The translations under genes were made by a program, and so were the position numbers. A DNA stretch of 64,000 nt from an uncultured Pseudomonadales bacterium (GTDB lineage: Bacteria > Pseudomonadota > Gammaproteobacteria > Pseudomonadales > Pseudohongiellaceae). The stretch is taken from positions 62,001 to 126,000 of the forward strand of contig CALSUH010000008.1 of the NCBI GenBank assembly GCA_943789485.1, read 5' to 3'. Below, piece after piece: positions 1-9,913 of this stretch (position 1 is the stretch's first letter; every line of letters starts with the position of its first letter). The notes under the pieces were generated by a model that did not search any database, was not told where the DNA came from, and saw only the letters and a program-made list of their open reading frames with translations.

Positions 1-383
1 GTGAGGGTCATGGTAATCTTTACGTGATTGCCAAACTCGGGATCTTTCTCAAGGCTGCAGTTATAAATCAGTCCCATTTCAACCACGCTAACTGGAATTT
101 CCGGGTCATAGCAGTTGCCCAGAGCTTCCCATAGCTGGTCTTCGTTAACAGAACCGTCTTGGGGAATATCAAAACTACTGAGCTGTGGCTGTTTTCCAAG
201 GGCATCAGCGTCTTGGCCTTCAATGCGCGCCATATTGCCGTTTACTGCTACAGTATACGTACCACCTAGTGACTGGGTAATGCTAATGAAGGCGTTCGCC
301 GGGATCATGATTTCCGTTCCCGATGGCACTAGGCGGGCTTCCACCTCGCGTGTGGTTACTACAACTTCCCTTTCTTCCATCAT
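1..383 (-). CDS. sufT: SufT, DUF59/MIP18-family Fe-S assembly factor (3' end cut by window)
   Basis: Translating the minus strand from the ATG at 383 gives MMEEREVVVTTREVEARL and then the typical SufT stretch ITQSLGGTYTVAVNGN followed by a DUF59 segment (YDPEIPVSVVEMGLIYN). The frame is still open at position 1, so only the first 127 residues are seen. SufT proteins are accessory factors for [4Fe-4S] maturation of client proteins in the cytosol. The gene is last in the suf operon here, 8 bp after the SufA-like gene. A GGAG lies 3 nt before the first ATG and 6 nt before a second adjacent ATG, so either may be the start. The family call is firm; the C-terminus is not visible. Confidence 0.9.
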   Translation of the reverse strand, partial: MMEEREVVVTTREVEARLVPSGTEIMIPANAFISITQSLGGTYTVAVNGNMARIEGQDADALGKQPQLSSFDIPQDGSVNEDQLWEALGNCYDPEIPVSVVEMGLIYNCSLEKDPEFGNHVKITMTL

Positions 384-391
384 CTACTCCG

Positions 392-757
392 TCACGACAC
401 CGTAAAGCTTTCGCCGCAGCCACATTCTGCTGTGGCGTTGGGATTGCGGAATTCAAAAGTAGAATTCACCCCTACGGTGACGAAATCGATTTCAATACCG
501 TTTACTAGCGGCAGGTGTTCGTTCTTTACATATACATTTACGCCGTCGAGATGAAATACCTGATCATTGCTGCCGGATTCTTCCACCCACTGAGTTTCAT
601 ACTTGAAACCGGAGCAGCCGCTTTCTTTAATAGCTAGGCGGATGCCCAGAGCTTCCGGTTTTTTGTCTAACTGTTTGCGAACATGTCCGACCGCGCTGGG
701 TGTCATCGTGATTGCAACCGCAACCTCAACGGCCGGGGTGAATAATTGAACTGTCAT
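392..757 (-). CDS. sufA: A-type Fe-S carrier (SufA/IscA/ErpA family)
   Basis: The 121-residue product has the A-type carrier layout: one cysteine in KESGCSGFKY and a C-terminal pair in AECGCGESF, the three ligands used to hold and pass on Fe-S clusters. The start at 757 (MTVQLF) is preferred over one seven codons upstream because GGAGG sits 7 nt before it and because the longer form would begin inside the end of sufS. It lies between sufS and sufT and is clearly cotranscribed. Whether it is functionally SufA or ErpA cannot be told from the sequence; the operon position favours SufA. Confidence 0.88.
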   Translation of the reverse strand: MTVQLFTPAVEVAVAITMTPSAVGHVRKQLDKKPEALGIRLAIKESGCSGFKYETQWVEESGSNDQVFHLDGVNVYVKNEHLPLVNGIEIDFVTVGVNSTFEFRNPNATAECGCGESFTVS

Positions 758-770
758 GATTGTGCCTCCA

Positions 771-2021
771 TTAGGCAAACCGACTTTGAATTTTCCGCAG
801 AGCTGTAAAAAGCTGCTCTACTTCTTCAAGGGTATTATAGAACGCAAACGAAGCCCGAGCTGTACCGGGAATCTCGTAAAACTCCATTAACGGCATCGCA
901 CAATGATGACCGGTGCGAACTGCAATGCCCTGCTGGTCCAGCAGGGTACCAATATCACTAGGGTGAAGGCCTTCAATTGTAAAGGACATCACTGGCACTT
1001 TGTTAGCGGCAGTGCCAACCACCGTCATGCCCGGCACGCTGGCGACGAGGTCGTTGGCGCGCCGCAGCAGTGCGTTTTCAGCAGCTTCCATCGCGCCGCG
1101 ATCAAGGCTTGCCAGATAATCAATAGCTGCCCCTAGGCCCACGGCTTCGGCAACGGCCGGAGTGCCGGCTTCGAATTTGTAGGGCAGGGTGTTGTAAGTG
1201 GTGCCTGCAAAACTCACCCGTTCGATCATTTCGCCGCCACCTTGCCAAGGGGGCATGGCTTCCAGCAAATCGGCTTTGCCATACAATATGCCAATGCCGG
1301 TAGGGCCAAACATCTTGTGGGCTGAGAACACGTAAAAGTCGCAGTCCAGGGCCTGAACATCTACCTGAAAGTGGGGTACTGCTTGGGCGCCGTCGATTAG
1401 GGTAATTACTCCCTGTGCTTTGGCTTTAGCGACCATGTCAGCAACCGGGTTTATCGTGCCCAGCGCGTTAGAGACATGGTTAAAGGCCAAAATACGGGTG
1501 CGCTCACCCAGTAGGCAGTGGAAAGATTCCCTATCCAACTCACCTTCAGGGGTGACCCCAATGGGTACTACTTTAGCGCCGGTGCGCTCGGCCAGTATCT
1601 GCCAAGGCACAATATTGGCGTGATGCTCCATCTGACTTAGCAAAATTTCGTCACCGGGTTTAAGTTTCTCAGTGAGGCCGTTGGCGACTAAATTGATGGC
1701 TTCAGTTGCGCCTCGGGTCCAGATGATCTGCCGCGAACTGGGTGCGTTCAGAAACTTCTGAACCTTCTCGCGGGCACTTTCGAAGGCATTGGTGGCGCGA
1801 TCACCAAGGGTGTGAGCGCCACGATGCACATTGGAATGCATTTCCCGGTAGTAGCGGTCCATGGCTAGCAATACCGCCTCAGGGCGTTGCGAGGAGGCGC
1901 CGTTGTCAAGATAAACCAAAGGCTTGCCGTTCACCTGCTGTGACAGTGTAGGGAAATCCCGTCGTACCGCTTCTACATCAAATTGCGGCGGGGCGGTCTT
2001 GGCTGTGGACACGCTGCTCAT
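771..2021 (-). CDS. sufS: SufS cysteine desulfurase
   Basis: This is a class V, PLP-dependent group II cysteine desulfurase that takes sulfur from L-cysteine for Fe-S cluster assembly. The 416-residue product is full length. The PLP lysine is in SAHKMFGPTG (about residue 234) and the active cysteine is in RTGHHCAMP (residue 374), on the longer, more protected loop typical of SufS. VYLDNGASSQRP near the N-terminus is also diagnostic. It starts 6 bp after the sufD stop. No sufE or sufU gene, the usual sulfur-accepting partner, is seen in this window; it could lie beyond position 1 or elsewhere. Confidence 0.96.
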   Translation of the reverse strand: MSSVSTAKTAPPQFDVEAVRRDFPTLSQQVNGKPLVYLDNGASSQRPEAVLLAMDRYYREMHSNVHRGAHTLGDRATNAFESAREKVQKFLNAPSSRQIIWTRGATEAINLVANGLTEKLKPGDEILLSQMEHHANIVPWQILAERTGAKVVPIGVTPEGELDRESFHCLLGERTRILAFNHVSNALGTINPVADMVAKAKAQGVITLIDGAQAVPHFQVDVQALDCDFYVFSAHKMFGPTGIGILYGKADLLEAMPPWQGGGEMIERVSFAGTTYNTLPYKFEAGTPAVAEAVGLGAAIDYLASLDRGAMEAAENALLRRANDLVASVPGMTVVGTAANKVPVMSFTIEGLHPSDIGTLLDQQGIAVRTGHHCAMPLMEFYEIPGTARASFAFYNTLEEVEQLFTALRKIQSRFA

Positions 2022-2027
2022 ACCCGG

Positions 2028-3329
2028 TTAACCCTCTTGAAATGCTTGGTCGAAGAACTGATTTAATCCGATGTGGGCGGCGTCGCGCACTTGCTCTATT
2101 GGAATTTGGTCGACCAGTTCATTGATAAATGCCATGGTCAGCAGCACGTTGGCATCGCGGCGGCTAAGCCCGCGTGACACCAAATAGAATATGGATTCCT
2201 TATCAAGCTGACCGATGGTGGCGCCGTGGGCGCACAATACATCGTCGGCGTAAATTTCCAGCTCCGGCTTGGTGTCGATTTCTGCACCGTTGGTGAGCAG
2301 CAGATTTTTATTGCTCATGTTGGCGTTAGATTTCTGCGCATCTTGATGGATGTGTATACGGCCGTTGAAAACAGCATGGGATTTGTCTGCCGCAATATTG
2401 CGGTAGGTTTCCTCGCTGTTACAGTTGGCCGCAACGTGCTCGATTGTAGTGTGGTTATCGTAATGTTGGGTACCTTGGGTTACTACCACGCCATTGAGTT
2501 TGCACTCAGAGCCTTCGCCTTCAAGACGAACATGCAGATCGTGGCGGCGCAAGGTGCCGCCAAAGCCCACACTATGACTTTCAAAGCGCGAGCTGCGCTG
2601 CTGGCGCACGCCGGTGGTGCCCATGTGCTGCACAGTTTGGCCTTCAGTGTTCAGGCGCACGCTAGTCACATTGGCGCCATCGCCTAGGCTAAATTCGGTA
2701 GTGGTGTTAACCATGACAGGGCTGTCACCGCTGGATACATAATCCTCCACCAAGGTAAGCTGGCTGTTGTTGCCCGCGGCTACCAGAATACAGGGGTAGG
2801 CGGAGCCACTATGGTTGGCTGTGGTGTGATGAATCACAAACAACGGCTGGTCTACTACGGTGCCTGGCTGGAGTTGAATTAGCAGGCCATCTTCAAAGCG
2901 CGCGCCGTTAAGTAGTGACAGGTTTACCGAGCCTGCTTTGGCTGGCTGATCACTGATGGATTTTTTCATCAGATCAGCGGCAAGAGTAGCGTCATCTTCG
3001 CTTAAGTCTCTGAAGCGTTGAACGCTCAAGCCTTCTAAGGTTGGATAGCTACTGGCCTGGGGACGTACCACGCCGTTGACTAAAACTATGGTGTAGCCCG
3101 ACATGTCCGTGGCGGTTTCGACACTGGCGTCCAAGGGCAATGTGCTGGCCATGTCGTCGGTCAGTTTCAAATGCTTGGCAGAGTACTTCCAGTTTTCGGT
3201 TTTGCGCGAGGGCAGAACCAAGTCCGCCAAAGCGCTGGCTCTGTCAAAGCGCAGCGCTAGCAGCGATGCTGGCAAAGTCTGTCCCGCCGGTTGGAGAAAG
3301 GCGCTGGAAAGAGTGGATGCAGATTTCAT
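2028..3329 (-). CDS. sufD: SufD, scaffold subunit of SufBCD
   Basis: SufD pairs with SufB and the SufC ATPase to form the Fe-S scaffold. The 433-residue product carries the SufBD beta-helix core, with HDLHVRLEGEGSECKLNGVV, a conserved YDNHTTIEH strand, and the C-terminal CAHGATIGQLDKESIFYL and SRGLSRRDA segments that mark SufD. An AAGGAAG sits 7 nt before the ATG. It lies 12 bp after sufC and 6 bp before sufS, so translation is probably coupled. Nothing in the length or motifs looks unusual. Confidence 0.95.
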   Translation of the reverse strand: MKSASTLSSAFLQPAGQTLPASLLALRFDRASALADLVLPSRKTENWKYSAKHLKLTDDMASTLPLDASVETATDMSGYTIVLVNGVVRPQASSYPTLEGLSVQRFRDLSEDDATLAADLMKKSISDQPAKAGSVNLSLLNGARFEDGLLIQLQPGTVVDQPLFVIHHTTANHSGSAYPCILVAAGNNSQLTLVEDYVSSGDSPVMVNTTTEFSLGDGANVTSVRLNTEGQTVQHMGTTGVRQQRSSRFESHSVGFGGTLRRHDLHVRLEGEGSECKLNGVVVTQGTQHYDNHTTIEHVAANCNSEETYRNIAADKSHAVFNGRIHIHQDAQKSNANMSNKNLLLTNGAEIDTKPELEIYADDVLCAHGATIGQLDKESIFYLVSRGLSRRDANVLLTMAFINELVDQIPIEQVRDAAHIGLNQFFDQAFQEG

Positions 3330-3341
3330 TAAGTGACTTCC

Positions 3342-4109
3342 TTATCCGTGATTAGCAGCGGCTTGGTCTTCGATTCCGAGCCAGCCGTAACCTTTCGCTT
3401 CTAACTCCAGAGCCAGTTCTGGACCGCCAGACTTGATGATTTTTCCTGTCGAAAGTACGTGCACGTAATCGGGCACAATATGATCTAGTAAGCGTTGGTA
3501 GTGGGTGATCATTAGAATGGCGCGATCGGATGCGCGCAATGCATTCACACCGTCAGCGACGACTTTCAGGGCGTCGATATCAAGCCCGGAGTCAGTTTCA
3601 TCAAGAATTGCTAGCTTCGGCTGCAGCAGTAATGCCTGCATAACCTCGTTACGCTTCTTTTCTCCACCGGAGAAACCTTCGTTAACGCCGCGCTTAAGAA
3701 AGGCTGGGTCCAGGTCTACCTGTTTAGAGATTGCTTTGGCCAGCTTCATGAATTCGGCTGCGTTCATATCCTCGATACCATGGTGCTTGCGCATGGCGTT
3801 TACCGAGGTGCGCAAAAATTGCAGGTTGCTGACGCCGGGAATTTCAACTGGGTACTGGAACGCTAGGAATAGGCCTTCGCGGGCGCGTTCCTCAGTAGGC
3901 AGGTCTAACAGATTGTCGCCGTTAAAGGTAACTTCGCCTTTGGTGACATCGAACGCTTCGTTACCTGCCAGCACCTGTGACAAGGTACTTTTACCTGAGC
4001 CGTTTGGGCCCATGATGGCATGGACCTCGCCAGCTTTGATTTCCAGGTTAAGGCCATTAAGGATCTGTTTGTCCTCAACGCAGGCGTGCAGATTTTTGAT
4101 GCTGAGCAT
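3342..4109 (-). CDS. sufC: SufC, ABC-type ATPase of the SUF scaffold
   Basis: SufC is the soluble ABC ATPase that drives SufBCD rearrangement. The 255-residue product shows the Walker A motif GPNGSGKST, the signature FSGGEKKRNE and the Walker B/D-loop LAILDETDSGLD; KKRNE after the signature is characteristic of SufC rather than of a transporter ATPase. There are no membrane segments. It lies between sufB (78-bp gap) and sufD (12 bp). Confidence 0.97.
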   Translation of the reverse strand: MLSIKNLHACVEDKQILNGLNLEIKAGEVHAIMGPNGSGKSTLSQVLAGNEAFDVTKGEVTFNGDNLLDLPTEERAREGLFLAFQYPVEIPGVSNLQFLRTSVNAMRKHHGIEDMNAAEFMKLAKAISKQVDLDPAFLKRGVNEGFSGGEKKRNEVMQALLLQPKLAILDETDSGLDIDALKVVADGVNALRASDRAILMITHYQRLLDHIVPDYVHVLSTGKIIKSGGPELALELEAKGYGWLGIEDQAAANHG

Positions 4110-4187
4110 TTATAATTTCTCTCTCGTAAACTTTTGAATTCGGGTCAATAAAATGTTGCTGCCGTGTTCGTCTTGGCTGTGGAACAT

Positions 4188-5636
4188 TTAGCCTACGGAG
4201 CCTTCTAGGCTAACTTCCAGAAGTTTGCCGGCTTCTACCGCGAACTCCATGGGCAGCTCTTTAAATACTTCTTTACAGAATCCGTTGACGATCATGGAGA
4301 CCGCCTGTTCAGGTTCTATGCCCCGCTGACGGCAAAGGAACATCTGTTCGTCGCTGACTTTGGAGGTGGTTGCTTCGTGCTCTACGATGGCGGACTTGTT
4401 CTTGCTTTCTATGTACGGGAACGTGTGAGCGCCACAGCGGTCACCAATCAATAAAGAGTCACACTGGGTGAAGTTTCGAGCGCCTTCGGCTCCTGGATTA
4501 AATTTCACCAGACCGCGATAAGCGTTAGAGCTGCGGCCGGCGGAAATGCCCTTGGAGATCACCGTACTGCTGGTATTTTTGCCGATATGAATCATTTTTG
4601 TACCGGTGTCGGCTTGCTGGTAGTTGTGGGTCAGCGCGACAGAATAAAACTCGCCCACACTGTTGTCACCGCGCAGGATGCAGCTGGGGTATTTCCAGGT
4701 AATAGCGGAGCCAGTTTCGACTTGAGTCCAGGATACTTTGGAGTTTTTGCCGATGCAGGCAGCGCGTTTGGTGACGAAGTTGTAGATGCCGCCTTTGCCT
4801 GTTTCGTCGCCCGGATACCAGTTTTGCACAGTGGAGTATTTGATCTGGGCGTCGTCCAGAAGCACCAGTTCTACCACTGCGGCGTGCAGTTGATTTTCAT
4901 CGCGCATGGGTGCTGTGCAGCCTTCGAGATAGCTAACGTAGCTACCAGCGTCAGCGATGATCAATGTGCGCTCAAACTGGCCGGTGTTGGCGGCGTTGAT
5001 GCGGAAGTAGGTGGACAACTCCAGTGGGCAGCGCACGCCTTTAGGGATATAAACAAATGAGCCGTCTGAGAACACGGCTGAATTTAGCGCGGCATAGTAG
5101 TTGTCAGCAACGGGTACCACGCTGCCCAGATACTTCTTCACCAGCTCCGGGTGTTTTTGAAGCGCTTCGGAAATTGGGCAAAAAATAACGCCGGCTTTCT
5201 CCAACGGCTCTTTGAATGTGGTGGCAACAGAGACGGAATCAAATACGGCATCCACGGCAACGCCTGCTAATTTGGCGCGCTCGTGCAAGGGAATGCCTAG
5301 TTTTTCATAAGTCTTTAGCAGTTCCGGGTCGACTTCGTCCAGGCTCTGAGGCATATCTTCCGGACGCTTGGGTGCGGAATAATAGGATATATCGTCGAAT
5401 TTTACCTGCGGGTAGTCAACGTGTGCCCACTCCGGCTCATCCATTTCCAACCAGCGACGGTAGGCCTTGAGGCGCCACTCAAGCATGAATTCGGGTTCTT
5501 GTTTGAGGTCCGAAAGGCGGCGTATAACGTCCTCGTTGAGGCCGGGCTCAAAGGTTTCTGACTCAATCTCGGTTACGAAGCCGTGTTCGTATTCCCGCTT
5601 GATGAGTTCTCTCACCTCTTCGTCTGTGGTTGCCAT
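4188..5636 (-). CDS. sufB: SufB, scaffold subunit of SufBCD
   Basis: SufB is the core subunit on which the Fe-S cluster is built. The product (482 residues from the chosen start) contains [26 protein letters not shown], the [11 protein letters not shown] region and a C-terminal [19 protein letters not shown], all standard for SufB. The start at 5636 ([10 protein letters not shown]) has GGAG 8 nt upstream. A longer in-frame start at 5732 would fall inside the -10 box of the operon promoter, so it is rejected. It is the first gene of the operon and lies directly behind an IscR-type operator. Confidence 0.96.
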   Translation of the reverse strand: MATTDEEVRELIKREYEHGFVTEIESETFEPGLNEDVIRRLSDLKQEPEFMLEWRLKAYRRWLEMDEPEWAHVDYPQVKFDDISYYSAPKRPEDMPQSLDEVDPELLKTYEKLGIPLHERAKLAGVAVDAVFDSVSVATTFKEPLEKAGVIFCPISEALQKHPELVKKYLGSVVPVADNYYAALNSAVFSDGSFVYIPKGVRCPLELSTYFRINAANTGQFERTLIIADAGSYVSYLEGCTAPMRDENQLHAAVVELVLLDDAQIKYSTVQNWYPGDETGKGGIYNFVTKRAACIGKNSKVSWTQVETGSAITWKYPSCILRGDNSVGEFYSVALTHNYQQADTGTKMIHIGKNTSSTVISKGISAGRSSNAYRGLVKFNPGAEGARNFTQCDSLLIGDRCGAHTFPYIESKNKSAIVEHEATTSKVSDEQMFLCRQRGIEPEQAVSMIVNGFCKEVFKELPMEFAVEAGKLLEVSLEGSVG

Positions 5637-5731
5637 GATCAATGCTCCGTATTCACTACTAGCGGGCAGCGATGCCCCAAAATTTTCCTTCAACCGCGCA
5701 GCTTGCTGGGCTGATCCTCGTATTGGTGCCA

Positions 5732-5764
5732 ATTATACGGTACCTGACTAATTTAGTCAGGTAT
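5732..5764 (-). promoter_or_regulatory. suf operon promoter with IscR type-1 operator
   Basis: On the minus strand there is a TATAAT -10 box (5737-5732), a 17-bp spacer and a CTGACT -35 box (5760-5755). A 25-bp dyad at 5740-5764, with arms CCTGACT and AGTCAGG, overlaps the -35 and spacer. From memory it matches the published type-1 IscR consensus at all but the first position. Type-1 sites are bound by cluster-loaded IscR, so the operon is probably repressed when Fe-S status is good. No iscR or sufR gene is adjacent, so the regulator must act in trans. Confidence 0.85.
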
Positions 5765-5945
5765 AAAATCGAGAAAAATAGAAGATATAACAAACTGGCT
5801 GTAAAGTGTTCCCCGCGTGGGTTTGGAGTGCTCTGGGGGCAGGGTGGGGTTGGGTTGACCTCTAGATGTCGAAGGCTTCCTGCTAATGATTTTTGGGACG
5901 AGGAATTATTGAGAATTTCGCCGTCCAGTTGCCATAAACAGGTGT

Positions 5946-7577
5946 TTAACTCCCAGATACCCCTGCCAGTGTGGGGCCGGCAACTACCAGCTTTCTTCCT
6001 TCGTCGGTATCGGTGAATTTTTCGAAGTTGCTAACAAACAGCTCAGCAAGATTTCTTGCTTTCTTGTCCCATTCATCTGGGTCCTCATACGTATTGCGAG
6101 GATCTAGAATGCCCTTGTCTACCGCGTTGATATTCATTGGCACATCAAGATTGAAATAAGGCAGGGTAAATGATTCGGCCTTGTCGATGGAGCCATTCAG
6201 AATGGCACGAATGATCGCGCGAGTAGCTTGGATAGAAATCCGCTTGCCAGTACCGTTCCAGCCAGTATTAACCAGGTAGGCAGTCGAGCCGGTTGCCTGA
6301 ATTCGCTTTACTAACTCCTGTGCATATTTGGTTGGGTGCAGGCTAAGAAAAGCAGCGCCGAAGCAGCTTGAGAAAGTGGGTGTAGGTTCGGTAATTCCGC
6401 GCTCGGTGCCCGCCAGTTTAGCCGTAAAGCCAGAGAGGAAATGGTACTTAGTCTGCTCAGGATCCAGTTTTGAAACCGGTGGCAATACGCCAAAAGCGTC
6501 GGCAGTGAGAAAGATTACCTGCTTGGCATGGCCTCCCTTGGAGACGGGCTTCACGATGTTCTCGATGTGGTAAAGCGGATAGGAAACCCGAGTATTCTGA
6601 GTCTTCGACGCATCGGAATAGTCGATTATGCCGCTATCATCTACCGTTACATTTTCCAGCAATGCGTCGCGGCGAATGGCATTATAAATATCCGGCTCGC
6701 TCTCCTTACTCAAGTTGATGGTCTTCGCATAACAACCACCCTCGAAATTGAACACACCATCGTCGTCCCAACCATGTTCGTCATCGCCGATGAGGGCGCG
6801 CTCAGGGTCGGTGGAAAGGGTGGTCTTGCCGGTTCCGGACAAGCCGAAGAAGATGGCTGTGTCGCCGTTCTCGCCAATGTTTGCTGAACAGTGCATGGAC
6901 GCCATGCCTTGAAGAGGAAGCAGGTAGTTCATCATCGAGAACATGCCTTTCTTCATCTCTCCGCCGTACCAGGTGCCGCCTATCAGCTGAATTTTTTCGC
7001 TAAGATTGAAGGCCACAAAGTTCTCGGAGTTCAGCTCCATATTCTGCCATTGCGGATTACTACATTTAGCACCATTCATCACTATGAAATCAGGCTCGAA
7101 GCCATCCAGTTCTTCTTCACTGGGCCTGATAAACATGTTTTTTACGAAGTGAGCCTGCCAGGCAACTTCCATGACAAATCGAACTTTGAGTTGGCTGTTC
7201 TTGTTGGCGCCGCAGATGGTGTCCATGACATACAGACGTTTTCCACTCAGCCGATCGGTCACCAGCGATTTAAGCTGATCCCAAGTGCCCTGATTTATAG
7301 GCTTATTGTCGTTCTTGCCCTGATCGGACCACCAAACGGTGTCTCTACTGGTGTCATCAAGGACAATGTATTTGTCTTTTGGGGAGCGCCCAGTAAATAT
7401 GCCGGTGTCTACGGATATAGCGCCTGATTCGGTGAGCTGGCCTTTTTCATAGCCTTTTAAATCAGGATTCGTCTCGTGTTCGAACAGCAATTCATAGGAG
7501 GGGTTATAAAAAATTTCTTCGGCATTGGTAATACCATACTGCCTTAGGTCTGGTGCTTTTATGGTATTTTCTGTCAC
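5946..7577 (-). CDS. pckA: Phosphoenolpyruvate carboxykinase (ATP), copy 1
   Basis: This enzyme converts oxaloacetate plus ATP to PEP, CO2 and ADP, the entry to gluconeogenesis. The 543-residue product has the substrate loop [10 protein letters not shown], the P-loop [11 protein letters not shown], the metal/kinase-2 motif [18 protein letters not shown] and [16 protein letters not shown], all of the ATP-dependent class. The start is GTG at 7577 with AAGGA 8 nt upstream. It lies about 180 bp upstream of the suf promoter on the same strand. A close paralogue is found at 22960-24576. Confidence 0.96.
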   Translation of the reverse strand: MTENTIKAPDLRQYGITNAEEIFYNPSYELLFEHETNPDLKGYEKGQLTESGAISVDTGIFTGRSPKDKYIVLDDTSRDTVWWSDQGKNDNKPINQGTWDQLKSLVTDRLSGKRLYVMDTICGANKNSQLKVRFVMEVAWQAHFVKNMFIRPSEEELDGFEPDFIVMNGAKCSNPQWQNMELNSENFVAFNLSEKIQLIGGTWYGGEMKKGMFSMMNYLLPLQGMASMHCSANIGENGDTAIFFGLSGTGKTTLSTDPERALIGDDEHGWDDDGVFNFEGGCYAKTINLSKESEPDIYNAIRRDALLENVTVDDSGIIDYSDASKTQNTRVSYPLYHIENIVKPVSKGGHAKQVIFLTADAFGVLPPVSKLDPEQTKYHFLSGFTAKLAGTERGITEPTPTFSSCFGAAFLSLHPTKYAQELVKRIQATGSTAYLVNTGWNGTGKRISIQATRAIIRAILNGSIDKAESFTLPYFNLDVPMNINAVDKGILDPRNTYEDPDEWDKKARNLAELFVSNFEKFTDTDEGRKLVVAGPTLAGVSGS

Positions 7578-7882
7578 GCTTGTGTTCCTTATAGGTCTTG
7601 CTTGGGTGTTCAGATGGGTTTTGGCAAATTAGCTATTCGGTTCAAAATTTCAGCACTTTTCCTATAGCCATTAGTGGTTTTTCGTCTTTACCGGAACAAG
7701 TAAAAAAACCTAGAGATTAGTTCGCCTAGATCAGCCGTTTCTCCAAGAGCGGAAAGGTAAATAGTGTTTAGATTTGTTCTAGGTTAGACATTAGGGGGCA
7801 CTTTAGTGAAAGTAGTCGCAAGTGTAAATCTTTGTGATTGATTTTTATCTAGCCTAGCCAATCTACTCCATTTTTCAGTGCG

Positions 7883-7912
7883 GCTCCCGCTATATGGGGA
7901 GCTTCGTTTTTT
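7883..7912 (+). terminator. Orphan rho-independent terminator
   Basis: The arms GCTCCC (7883-7888) and GGGAGC (7897-7902) flank an 8-nt loop and are followed by TTCGTTTTTT. It faces the plus strand, where no gene lies upstream back to 7577, so it may end a small RNA or an antisense transcript to the pckA leader. Confidence 0.55.
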
Positions 7913-8103
7913 GCGAACTCCCGATAGAGTTTACTTTTTTACGTTCTTAGTAGGGGGTTACGACATTGATTGGAGTGAATCGTTGGTAGTTAATTTCTGC
8001 TGTTGGCAGGGCCCGTTGGGTAGGCGTTTAAACGCTGAAGGCTTCTGATTTTTGTGTTTTGAATAGGCACTGTGCTTGAATTCTGCGAGAGGGATTCACT
8101 CAT

Positions 8104-8122
8104 AATTTGGCTGAGCCAAATT
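8104..8122. repeat. Perfect 19-bp inverted repeat
   Basis: The sequence AATTTGGCTGAGCCAAATT is a perfect palindrome with one central base. There is no T-run after it, so a protein-binding site is as likely as an RNA hairpin. It is not close to a gene start: the MFS gene ends at 8508 and pckA starts at 7577 in the other direction. Confidence 0.4.
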
Positions 8123-8507
8123 CTTTGCCTGTCGGGCAGCCTTTGGCTGTTTGCGGTGGATGGAGCCTTCAGCGAAATGTTCTCCTAATTCCCTAGTCCA
8201 GGAATAGATACAGGCAAATTGCGCATTTTTCTACTCACTTTCATCCCATTTGTTTGGATTCGCGCTAAGAATCATGATGTCACAGAGGTTGCCCTAATAC
8301 CCTCTTAAAAAAACAGGGAATTCACCCTGGTATCGAGCATTCAACTCAATCGCATAACAAGGTGCTGAAAAGTTAACTGATTTAAAGCGAATCTCGAGCT
8401 AATATATAGCTCTAAGTCATTGGTTTCTGAATGTAGGGTGAGCCTATATCGAGTCAAAAAGGGTAAATTTCAAGTTAACTTGTCAGTACCATTGTGGAAA
8501 ATCAAAT

Positions 8508-9689
8508 TTAGGCTCGCACATTTTCTTGACGAAGTAGAAGAATTAAGACCGTGAGACCGAAGAAAAGAAATACGGCTCCAGACAAGTATAGGGCATATTG
8601 AAGGCTATAAAGGTCTGCCATATAGCCAAAAATTGGAGATGTTGAAGCAAAGAGAACTCGGATGATAAAGCTTCGTATAGACATGACGGTTGCGCGCATA
8701 TTCGAAGGTATATGCCTGTTCATGTAGTCGCGTAGTACAGGTGTCGCCACTCCTCGGGTAATGTAAAAAACGAGTAATACCAATATGCCCCATAAGTTAT
8801 TCATATAGGCAACCGTGAAATAACAGGTTGAAATAAGGACTAACAATAGAATGAGCAATGTTTTGGTGTTTATTCTGCGCTCAATCTCGTGTGCGTAGAA
8901 GGACGGTATAGCAACAGCCAAATTTAGTCCCGCACCAATCAATCCAAAATATACCACTTCAATATTAAGTGACATAAAGTAAGGCTGCGCAAACCAAGCC
9001 ATAGTTAATGTGGCTGCGCCAAATACTGACGAGTAAAGAATGTAAGCTCTCAGAATTTTACTTTCGATCATGGCATAGTGAATGATTCTCTTAATGTTCT
9101 TCCAAGGTTTGCTTCTGCCATCTTTTATTCGATGTACTTTGGGCTCCACAAGCAGAAGTGCAACACCAAAACCGATCAGGGCAATGCCAACTTGGTAATA
9201 GAATGGAGTTCTTAAACTAATTTCAGCCAAAAAACCTCCGATCACAAAGGCAAGCGCTTCTGCTAGATTCCCCATTGAGATCGTTCTTCCCTCGAGTTTA
9301 ATGAAGTCGTCACTTCGATTTAACTCTACTAAAGAATCGTACATCAAGGCTGTATCCGATCCTGAGATGAAACTTTGACCAACACCTAAACAAAGTGCTG
9401 CCAAGAGAAAACCATCAAAACCAAACGAAAGGGAATAAGTTAGAATCCCTAAAAATCCAAAGAATGTCCCTATGACCATAGAGTTTTTTCGCCCCAACAC
9501 ATCGGCTACATAGCCAGAGGGAATTTCTATAAGTGCTATGGTTACCGAATAGATTGCTTGGATTACAAACAGGTCGGTGATGGTGAGGCCATTCTCTTCA
9601 TAAAATAGCCAGATAATAGGCATGAAAAGCGCCATCCATTTGGATGCCTTGATGACATAAAGTTTCCAAATGTTTGAACTGACGCTCAT
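8508..9689 (-). CDS. MFS transporter, 12-TM type
   Basis: The 393-residue product is a major facilitator superfamily carrier of the inner membrane. The motif between helices 2 and 3 reads GYVADVLGRKNSMVIG, a clear form of the MFS A-motif. About twelve hydrophobic segments can be counted, and a central cytosolic loop (HRIKDGRSKPWKNIKR) separates two six-helix halves. The substrate cannot be told. The coding sequence is noticeably more AT-rich than the suf genes, which may mean acquisition by transfer. It has no close partner gene and no strong ribosome binding site before the ATG at 9689. It is not preceded by the recurring operator. Confidence 0.8.
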   Translation of the reverse strand: MSVSSNIWKLYVIKASKWMALFMPIIWLFYEENGLTITDLFVIQAIYSVTIALIEIPSGYVADVLGRKNSMVIGTFFGFLGILTYSLSFGFDGFLLAALCLGVGQSFISGSDTALMYDSLVELNRSDDFIKLEGRTISMGNLAEALAFVIGGFLAEISLRTPFYYQVGIALIGFGVALLLVEPKVHRIKDGRSKPWKNIKRIIHYAMIESKILRAYILYSSVFGAATLTMAWFAQPYFMSLNIEVVYFGLIGAGLNLAVAIPSFYAHEIERRINTKTLLILLLVLISTCYFTVAYMNNLWGILVLLVFYITRGVATPVLRDYMNRHIPSNMRATVMSIRSFIIRVLFASTSPIFGYMADLYSLQYALYLSGAVFLFFGLTVLILLLRQENVRA

Positions 9690-9846
9690 GAGAATGTCTT
9701 GCTAGTTAGTGTGGTGCAGTCTTGAGAATAGATTTGTTCGGTCCCCAAGCACAGGATTGTAGAATATAAGAGAGGTTTTCAATCTCGGAGTCTAATCTAT
9801 TGAGATTACCGTCTTAGGTTCACATAGAAGGGCTGATTCTAATGAA

Positions 9847-9886
9847 AAAGACCGATAGGAAAAAGCCCCTATCGGTCTTTGTTTTT
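9847..9886. terminator. Strong bidirectional terminator
   Basis: A perfect 13-bp stem (9847-9859 with 9868-9880; arms contain GACCGATAGG and CCTATCGGTC) has an 8-nt loop, a T-run on the plus side and an A-run giving Ts on the minus side. It lies 34 bp beyond the stop of the minus-strand gene ending at 9914, which it very probably terminates. Confidence 0.85.
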
Positions 9887-9913
9887 GCAATGTGTTTTAG
9901 GGAGTATAAAGAC

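Larger units (their letters stand above)
7578..8507. other. 930-bp intergenic region without recognised genes
   Basis: This gap separates pckA from an MFS transporter gene. No open frame of useful length, tRNA or repeat family was seen. It contains the 5' region of pckA, one terminator-like hairpin with a T-run facing the plus strand (7883-7912), and one perfect 19-bp inverted repeat (8104-8122). The operator that recurs elsewhere in this window is absent here. A small RNA ending at the plus-strand terminator is possible but no clear promoter was found. Confidence 0.5.

Noticed and set aside
2226-2687. Plus-strand open frame of 153 codons within sufD
   Set aside because: It is a shadow of the well-supported sufD gene and has no family features; the same applies to many frames opposite suf, pckA and the symporter.
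5637-5732. Longer SufB start at 5732
   Set aside because: It would begin inside the TATAAT box of the suf promoter; the ATG at 5636 has a ribosome site.
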